Positions 40,594 to 45,558 of a stretch of DNA of 45,558 nt are shown piece after piece. The DNA comes from CAZPHI01 sp964586425 (GTDB taxonomy: Bacteria > Bacillota > Clostridia > Lachnospirales > Lachnospiraceae). Where the stretch lies: the NCBI GenBank assembly GCA_964586425.1, contig CAZPHI010000012.1, positions 1 to 45,558 on the forward strand, in the 5' to 3' direction. A program made the translations under genes and the position numbers. Below the pieces are notes generated by a model. The model worked only from the letters and a program-made list of their open reading frames with translations, made no database searches and had not been told where the DNA came from. How positions within the stretch are numbered: the stretch's first letter is position 1; the number at the start of each line of letters is the position of its first letter.

Positions 40594-42723
40594 ATGAAAG
40601 TAATAAAACGTAATGGCCGCGAAGTAGCTTATGATCGTAATAAGATTATGCTCGCAATTCAAAAAGCTAATGATGAAGTTCCAGAGAGGGAACAGATTAC
40701 AACAGATCAGATTGAATCAATTGTAGCTTCAATTGAAAACAGAAACAAAAAAGATACAATTCAGGTAGAAGATATTCAGGATATAATTGAACAAAAATTA
40801 ATGGCAGAGAAAAAATTTGTATTGGCAAAAACATACATTATATATAGATATACTCGTGAACTTGTCCGTAAATCTAACACAACAGATGAATCAATCATGA
40901 GTCTGATTAAGAATGATAACAAAGCAATTATGGAGGAAAACTCTAATAAGAATGCTACTATTGCGTCAACTCAAAGGGATCTTATAGCTGGCGAAGTATC
41001 TAGGGATCTTACCAAAAGAGTTCTGCTTCCACAAAAGATATCCAAAGCTCATGAGGATGGAGTTCTTCATTTTCATGATTCAGATTATTTTGTACAGTCT
41101 ATTTTCAACTGCTGTCTTGTCAATATAGGCGATATGCTTGACAATGGTACAGTAATGAATGGTAAGCTTATCGAAAGTCCTAAAAGCTTTCAGGTCGCAT
41201 GTACAATTGTAACTCAGATAATCGCTGCTGTAGCCAGCAGTCAGTACGGTGGTCAATCAGTAGACATTCGCCACCTCGGCAAATATCTGCGTAAGAGTCG
41301 TTTCAAATACGAAAAACACTACAATGAAAAATACAGTTCAACACTTTCACCAGAAGTTATTCAACAGTTTGTTGCCGACAGACTTTATGATGAATTAAAA
41401 TCAGGTGTACAGACTATTCAGTATCAGATTAATACTCTGATGACAACGAATGGTCAGTCTCCATTCGTTACTCTTTTCCTTAATCTTGATAAAGATGACG
41501 AATACATCGAAGAGAATGCTATGATTATCGAAGAGATATTAAGACAGCGACTCGAAGGCATTAAGAACGAAAAAGGTGTATATATAACACCAGCATTTCC
41601 AAAACTAATCTATGTACTTGATGAGCACAATTGCTTTAAGGGTGGCAAATACGATTATCTCACAGAACTGGCTGTAAAGTGTTCTGCTAAGAGAATGTAT
41701 CCAGATTATATCTCAGCGAAGAAAATGTGTGAGAATTATGAAGGTAATGTCTTCAGTTGTATGGGATGCCGTAGTTTCTTAAGTCCATGGAAGGATGAAA
41801 ACGGTAATTACAAATGGGAAGGCCGTTTCAATCAGGGTGTTGTATCAATTAATCTTCCACAGATCGGTATTATTGCTGATGGTGATGAAGAACTATTCTG
41901 GCAGCTGCTTGATGAACGTCTTTCACTTTGTTACGAAGCATTAATGTGCAGACACAGAGCACTTGAAGGAACTCTTTCAGACGTCAGCCCAATTCATTGG
42001 CAGTATGGTGCTATTGCACGATTAAAGAAAGGTGAGACCATTGATAAACTCCTGCATAATGGATATTCAACACTTTCACTTGGATATATCGGTTTATATG
42101 AAGTTACCAAATTAATGAAGGGCGTAAGCCACACAGATCCTACTGGCACAGAATTTGCTCTTAAGGTTATGAACAGGTTAAAAGATGCCACTGAAATCTG
42201 GAAGAAAAATACAGGTCTTGGTTTTGGACTTTATGGAACACCTGCTGAAAGCTTATGCTATCGTTTTGCCGAAATCGACAAAAAGCGTTTTGGTGTTATC
42301 GAAGATATCACAGACAAGGGATACTATACTAATTCATATCACGTGGATGTAAGAGAGAAAATCGATGCATTCACTAAGTTTTCCTTCGAGAGTCAGTTCC
42401 AGCCTATATCATCAGGTGGTGCTATCTCCTACGTTGAGATTCCTAACATGAGAAATAATCTTCCTGCTTTAAAGGAAGTTGTCAAATTCATATATGATAA
42501 TATACAGTACGCAGAATTCAATACTAAGTCAGATTATTGTCAGGTATGCGGCTTTGATGGAGAGATAATCATCAACGATAAGCTTGAATGGGAATGTCCT
42601 CAATGCCACAACAAAGATCATTCTAAGTTGAATGTCACAAGACGTACATGCGGCTATCTAGGTGAGAACTTCTGGAATGTAGGAAAGACAAAAGAGATTA
42701 ATTCACGAGTGCTACACTTATAA
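40594..42723 (+). CDS. nrdD: Anaerobic ribonucleoside-triphosphate reductase
   Basis: NrdD reduces NTPs to dNTPs with a glycyl radical and works only without oxygen. The 709-residue protein has an N-terminal ATP-cone (1-95, MKVIKRNGREVAYDRNKI), which senses dATP, a ten-stranded barrel core with Cys-containing active-site segments (CLVNIGDM, CMGCRS), a C-terminal zinc site (CQVCG and CPQCH) and the glycyl-radical loop RRTCGYLG with Gly687. It is followed by its activase nrdG. A Shine-Dalgarno-like AAGG lies 6 bases before the ATG. Confidence 0.97.
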   Translation: MKVIKRNGREVAYDRNKIMLAIQKANDEVPEREQITTDQIESIVASIENRNKKDTIQVEDIQDIIEQKLMAEKKFVLAKTYIIYRYTRELVRKSNTTDESIMSLIKNDNKAIMEENSNKNATIASTQRDLIAGEVSRDLTKRVLLPQKISKAHEDGVLHFHDSDYFVQSIFNCCLVNIGDMLDNGTVMNGKLIESPKSFQVACTIVTQIIAAVASSQYGGQSVDIRHLGKYLRKSRFKYEKHYNEKYSSTLSPEVIQQFVADRLYDELKSGVQTIQYQINTLMTTNGQSPFVTLFLNLDKDDEYIEENAMIIEEILRQRLEGIKNEKGVYITPAFPKLIYVLDEHNCFKGGKYDYLTELAVKCSAKRMYPDYISAKKMCENYEGNVFSCMGCRSFLSPWKDENGNYKWEGRFNQGVVSINLPQIGIIADGDEELFWQLLDERLSLCYEALMCRHRALEGTLSDVSPIHWQYGAIARLKKGETIDKLLHNGYSTLSLGYIGLYEVTKLMKGVSHTDPTGTEFALKVMNRLKDATEIWKKNTGLGFGLYGTPAESLCYRFAEIDKKRFGVIEDITDKGYYTNSYHVDVREKIDAFTKFSFESQFQPISSGGAISYVEIPNMRNNLPALKEVVKFIYDNIQYAEFNTKSDYCQVCGFDGEIIINDKLEWECPQCHNKDHSKLNVTRRTCGYLGENFWNVGKTKEINSRVLHL

Positions 42724-42777
42724 TATTAATACTTATAATATAATTCGGCACTATATAATCGAAAGGCAGGCAACACA

Positions 42778-43314
42778 TTGAACTACGCAGATATAAAGCA
42801 ATACGACGTCGCCAATGGTCCTGGAATACGTGTTTCACTTTTTGTAAGTGGATGCACACACCATTGTAAGGGATGTTTTAATGAAGTAACCTGGGATTTT
42901 AATTATGGTCAGGAATTCACCAAAGAACAGGAAGATAATATTATTGAATTTATGAAACCAGATTATGTATCCGGATTCACTCTCTTGGGAGGCGAACCAT
43001 TCGAATACGTTAATCAAAAGGGTGTTCTTCCACTCTTAAAAAGAATCAAAGAAACATATCCTCAGAAGAATATCTGGTGTTTTTCAGGATACGATTTTGA
43101 AAAAGACATTCTACAGACAATGGCTCCAAAGTGGCCAGAAACTATGGAAATGCTTTCACAAATTGATATACTTGTAGATGGCGAATTTAAAGAAGACTTA
43201 AAAGACTTATCTCTTAGATTCAAGGGTTCCTCTAACCAACGAACAATACTTGTTCAGGAATCACTTGCAGCCAAAGAAGTAATACTTTGGGATCCAACAA
43301 CAGATACTATTTAA
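42778..43314 (+). CDS. nrdG: Anaerobic ribonucleoside-triphosphate reductase activating protein
   Basis: NrdG is a radical-SAM enzyme that installs the glycyl radical on NrdD. The 178-residue protein has the cluster motif Cys26-x3-Cys30-x2-Cys33 (CTHHCKGC) and the GGEPF motif for SAM. The start is TTG at 42778, after an AGGCAGG site; it gives the standard N-terminus NYADIKQYD. No nearer ATG fits. A gap of 54 bp follows nrdD. Confidence 0.95.
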   Translation: MNYADIKQYDVANGPGIRVSLFVSGCTHHCKGCFNEVTWDFNYGQEFTKEQEDNIIEFMKPDYVSGFTLLGGEPFEYVNQKGVLPLLKRIKETYPQKNIWCFSGYDFEKDILQTMAPKWPETMEMLSQIDILVDGEFKEDLKDLSLRFKGSSNQRTILVQESLAAKEVILWDPTTDTI

Positions 43315-43332
43315 ATTAAAAAGGATAGGTAA

Positions 43333-43361
43333 TTGCTAAACTCTATAATAAGTATTATAGA
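43333..43361 (+). promoter_or_regulatory. Candidate promoter of dut
   Basis: TTGCTA (43333-43338), a 17-bp spacer and TATAGA (43356-43361). The region also holds a perfect 8-bp-arm palindrome CTATAATA-AG-TATTATAG (43343-43360). Transcription would begin just before the hairpin at 43385-43450. Confidence 0.4.
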
Positions 43362-43384
43362 ATGTACAAGTTAGACATAATTCT

Positions 43385-43450
43385 AAACGGACCGTTTGCG
43401 TAGCGTCGGTTCTTAGTGACCGTACTTAGGTCACTTATGAACCGCTACGC
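43385..43450 (+). promoter_or_regulatory. Compound hairpin in the nrdG-dut intergenic region
   Basis: A 13-base palindrome AAACGGACCGTTT (43385-43397) is followed by a long nested stem: GCGTAGC (43398-43404) with GCTACGC (43444-43450), GGTTC (43408-43412) with GAACC (43439-43443), and GTGACC (43416-43421) with GGTCAC (43429-43434). It is much richer in G and C than its surroundings and is not followed by a T run. It may be a structured leader of dut or a small repeat element. Confidence 0.65.
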
Positions 43451-43480
43451 TTAAGCACGATTAATTCAAAAGGAGCATAT

Positions 43481-43921
43481 ATGAAAACCAATGTCGCTAT
43501 AAAAAAACTTAACAACGACGCTGTTATTCCAACTTATGGTACTCAGTACTCTGCAGGCGCAGATCTCTACTCTTGTGACGAGGATACCACAATCAAATCA
43601 ATGGAAACAGCATTTATCCATACAGGAATCGCTCTTGAGATTCCAGAAGGCTATGCCGGACTTATATATGCAAGAAGCGGTCTTGCATGCAAAAAAGGTC
43701 TTGCTCCAGCTAATAAAGTTGGTGTTATTGACGCAGACTATAGAGGTGAAATTATGGTTGCACTTCATAATCATTCAACTAATGATGTTACTGTCGCTAA
43801 GGGCGAACGTATCGCGCAGCTTGTAATCACGCCTTATATCACAGCTGTTTTTGATGAAGTTGATGAATTGTCTGAAACAGTAAGAGGTGCTGGCGGATTT
43901 GGTTCAACAGGAACACATTAA
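43481..43921 (+). CDS. dut: dUTP diphosphatase
   Basis: Dut hydrolyses dUTP to dUMP, keeping uracil out of DNA and supplying thymidylate synthesis. At 146 residues it carries all five trimeric dUTPase motifs: AGADLYS (I), YARSGLACKKGL (II), GVIDADYRGEI (III), GERIAQLVI (IV) and RGAGGFGSTG (V). GGAG precedes the ATG. It follows nrdDG, a sensible partner in deoxynucleotide supply, though likely from its own promoter. Confidence 0.97.
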   Translation: MKTNVAIKKLNNDAVIPTYGTQYSAGADLYSCDEDTTIKSMETAFIHTGIALEIPEGYAGLIYARSGLACKKGLAPANKVGVIDADYRGEIMVALHNHSTNDVTVAKGERIAQLVITPYITAVFDEVDELSETVRGAGGFGSTGTH

Positions 43922-43942
43922 TCAATACGGAGGTGTCAATAT

Positions 43943-44629
43943 ATGATAACTCAGAATATATCTATGCTTAACGACCTTACACCAGTATCGTTTATAGTCA
44001 GGATTGTACTGGCAGCCCTGCTTGGTGGATTAATGGGGTTTGAACGAGAACAAAAGCAACGTCCTGCAGGTTTTAGAACATATGTAATTGTATGCATTGG
44101 TTCTACTCTTGCATGTATAACTGGAATATATCTATTCAAATATGTTGGTGGAAGCGACCCTGCACGTATTCCGGCTCAGGTAATCAGTGGCATCGGTTTT
44201 CTTGGTGCTGGTACAATTCTTGTCACACGTAATTCTCATGTAAAAGGTCTTACAACAGCCGCTGGATTATGGTGTGCTGCAACAATTGGAATCGCCGTTG
44301 GATGTGGCCTATACCTTGGTGCAATATTCACATCACTGATTATTGTTTCATCCCTAAAGTTCCTCTCATTTGTTGACAAAAGCATCCAAAAGAGACAAAA
44401 ATATATCAGTATTTTTATGGAATACACCGAAGTTTCCATCGTAAAATCAATCATCAAATATACAAAAGTACATGATATCAAGCTTAATGATTTATCAATG
44501 TATGATGACATAAAGTCAGGAACCAACGTTGCAACATTCACCCTCATTCTAAGTTCCCCAACAATGGCCGATGATATATTGAAGGATTTGTATAATATGG
44601 ATGGAGTAACATATATTGAGCGTATATAA
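43943..44629 (+). CDS. MgtC/SapB-family membrane protein
   Basis: The 228-residue protein has four to five hydrophobic segments in residues 18-145. The family signature is visible: GGLMGFEREQKQRPAGFRT near 32-50, RIPAQVISGIGFLGAGTIL near 77-95 and GLTTAAGLWCAATIGIAVG near 105-122. A soluble C-terminal ACT-like domain (about 155-228) follows. MgtC proteins relate to magnesium limitation and acid survival in other bacteria; the role here is unknown. GGAGG precedes the ATG, 21 bp behind dut. Confidence 0.92.
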   Translation: MITQNISMLNDLTPVSFIVRIVLAALLGGLMGFEREQKQRPAGFRTYVIVCIGSTLACITGIYLFKYVGGSDPARIPAQVISGIGFLGAGTILVTRNSHVKGLTTAAGLWCAATIGIAVGCGLYLGAIFTSLIIVSSLKFLSFVDKSIQKRQKYISIFMEYTEVSIVKSIIKYTKVHDIKLNDLSMYDDIKSGTNVATFTLILSSPTMADDILKDLYNMDGVTYIERI

Positions 44630-44651
44630 TCTATACAATATATAATAACAT

Positions 44652-44695
44652 AAAGAAGCATCATAAGATTCCACTTTCTTATGATGCTTCTTTTA
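44652..44695. terminator. Bidirectional terminator between mgtC-like gene and leuD
   Basis: A perfect 16-bp stem (44652-44667 with 44678-44693, arms AAAGAAGCATCATAAG) around a 10-base loop, with a short T run on each side. It sits between convergent genes. Confidence 0.85.
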
Positions 44696-44748
44696 ACGTA
44701 TACTATTCTAAATTTTGTTTTTATTATAAGATGCAAAAGCACCTATAA

Positions 44749-45240
44749 TTACTTTGTGTTTTCATTAATATAATTAACAAGTCCCTCAGCCTTAATTATT
44801 TTCTGCATGAACTCTGGGAAAGCCTGACCCTGGTATGTTGTTCCTTTTGTTTTGTTAGTAATAACACCACTGTCAAAATCAACCTCTACCTCGTCGCCTG
44901 CATCAATTCCCTTTGCAGCTTCTGGGCATTCAATAATAGGCAAACCTATATTAATTGAATTTCTATAGAATATTCTTGCAAATGTTTCAGCGATTACACA
45001 GCTTATGCCAGACGCCTTAATTGCAATTGGAGCATGCTCTCTTGAAGAACCGCATCCAAAATTCTTATTAGCAACCATAATGTCGCCCTTATTAACTTTA
45101 TTAACGAATTCCTTATCAATATCTTCCATACAGTGAGTAGCAAGTTCTGCTGGATCAGATGAATTAAGATATCTTGCAGGAATAATAACGTCTGTATCAA
45201 CGTTATCGCCGTATTTGAATACTTTACCTAATGCTTTCAT
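44749..45240 (-). CDS. leuD: 3-isopropylmalate dehydratase small subunit
   Basis: LeuD with LeuC isomerises isopropylmalate in leucine synthesis. The 163-residue protein has the small-subunit features YGDNVDTDVIIPARYL and NFGCGSSREHAPIAIKA. It is of the short form common in Firmicutes and archaea. AGGAG and GAGGT lie before the ATG. leuC ends 45 bp upstream on the same strand, so the subunits are co-transcribed. A related aconitase-like role cannot be excluded. Confidence 0.93.
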   Translation of the reverse strand: MKALGKVFKYGDNVDTDVIIPARYLNSSDPAELATHCMEDIDKEFVNKVNKGDIMVANKNFGCGSSREHAPIAIKASGISCVIAETFARIFYRNSINIGLPIIECPEAAKGIDAGDEVEVDFDSGVITNKTKGTTYQGQAFPEFMQKIIKAEGLVNYINENTK

Positions 45241-45285
45241 ATATTACCTCACTCCTGCGCAACAAGTCTGCGCTAAATTCATTAA

Positions 45286-45558
45286 TTATAAACCAAGCTC
45301 TGCAGGACTACTTATCTTTCCTGTCACTGCACTAGCTGCCGCTACTGCAGGGCTTGCAAGGTATACTTCTGACTCAACGTGACCCATACGGCCAACGAAG
45401 TTACGGTTTGTTGTAGATACACATCTCTCGCCTTTAGCTAAGATTCCCATGTATCCACCAAGACAAGGACCACATGTTGGTGTACTTACAACTGCACCAG
45501 CATTGATAAATGTTTGAACAAGTCCTTCCTCTATTGCCTGAAGATAAATCTTCTGTGT
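45286..45558 (-). CDS. leuC: 3-isopropylmalate dehydratase large subunit, C-terminal part (cut by the window edge)
   Basis: Only the last 90 codons are in the window. The fragment shows STPTCGPCLGG, holding the last two cysteine ligands of the 4Fe-4S cluster, then TNRNFVGRMGHVESEVYLAS and the ending SSPAELGL, all standard for the aconitase-type large subunit. It reads in frame from the right edge to TAA at 45286. The gene's start lies beyond the window. Confidence 0.95.
   Translation of the reverse strand, partial: TQKIYLQAIEEGLVQTFINAGAVVSTPTCGPCLGGYMGILAKGERCVSTTNRNFVGRMGHVESEVYLASPAVAAASAVTGKISSPAELGL

Overview
The window reads as chromosome of a low-GC Gram-positive anaerobe of the Firmicutes, most likely a pectin-degrading member of the Lachnospiraceae; a Lachnospira/Eubacterium eligens-like gut bacterium is my best guess. 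The reasons are strong GGAGG ribosome binding sites, AT-rich codon use, a T-box leader on thrS, the McsA-McsB-ClpC protein quality control set, an oxygen-sensitive class III ribonucleotide reductase, PyrK/PyrDB-type pyrimidine synthesis, and secreted pectate lyases carrying DUF4214 domains. The species assignment is inference. I see no insertion sequence, phage gene, tRNA, rRNA or CRISPR array.

Layout. 1-250: a strong-looking promoter firing off the left edge. 255-7500 (minus): a sensorless chemoreceptor signalling domain, radA, a small conserved protein, then clpC-mcsB-mcsA preceded by a GntR/YtrA-type regulator in the place where CtsR usually sits. 7680-10120 (minus): ddl-murF for peptidoglycan precursors, with a 10-codon upstream ORF before ddl. 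10295-11867 (minus): a GH105 unsaturated uronyl hydrolase and a cupin. 12061-14340 (minus): thrS with its T-box. 14445-17003: patatin-like protein, YdcF-like protein, HExxH zinc protein and a KdgF-like cupin. 17070-21483 (minus): purE-purM-purN-purD with mecA directly behind. 21498-24634 (minus): M29 aminopeptidase and three small membrane proteins. 24673-29386 (minus): pyrC-pyrF-pyrK-pyrD-pyrE from one well-formed promoter. 29480-40170 (minus): two large secreted pectate lyases sharing a 1.2 kb identical segment, a lipoprotein, and a YetA/PcRGLX-like candidate rhamnogalacturonan lyase. 40465-44629 (plus): NrdR boxes, nrdD, nrdG, a compound RNA hairpin, dut and mgtC. 44749-45558 (minus): leuD and the 3' end of leuC.

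Two themes tie scattered genes together. First, pectin use: the pectate lyases cut homogalacturonan outside the cell, GH105 and the YetA-like enzyme would work on unsaturated and rhamnogalacturonan oligosaccharides inside, and the KdgF-like cupin would linearise the released unsaturated uronate. Second, regulated proteolysis: McsB (arginine kinase), McsA, ClpC and the adaptor MecA are all present, but MecA is wired into the purine operon and the regulator in front of mcsA is not CtsR. The most notable observations are the 1,199-bp identical tract between the lyase genes, the GntR-for-CtsR replacement with a GT...AC operator over its own start site, mecA behind purD, the ddl upstream ORF, a NrdR box pair in 31-bp register, and the large hairpin leading into dut.
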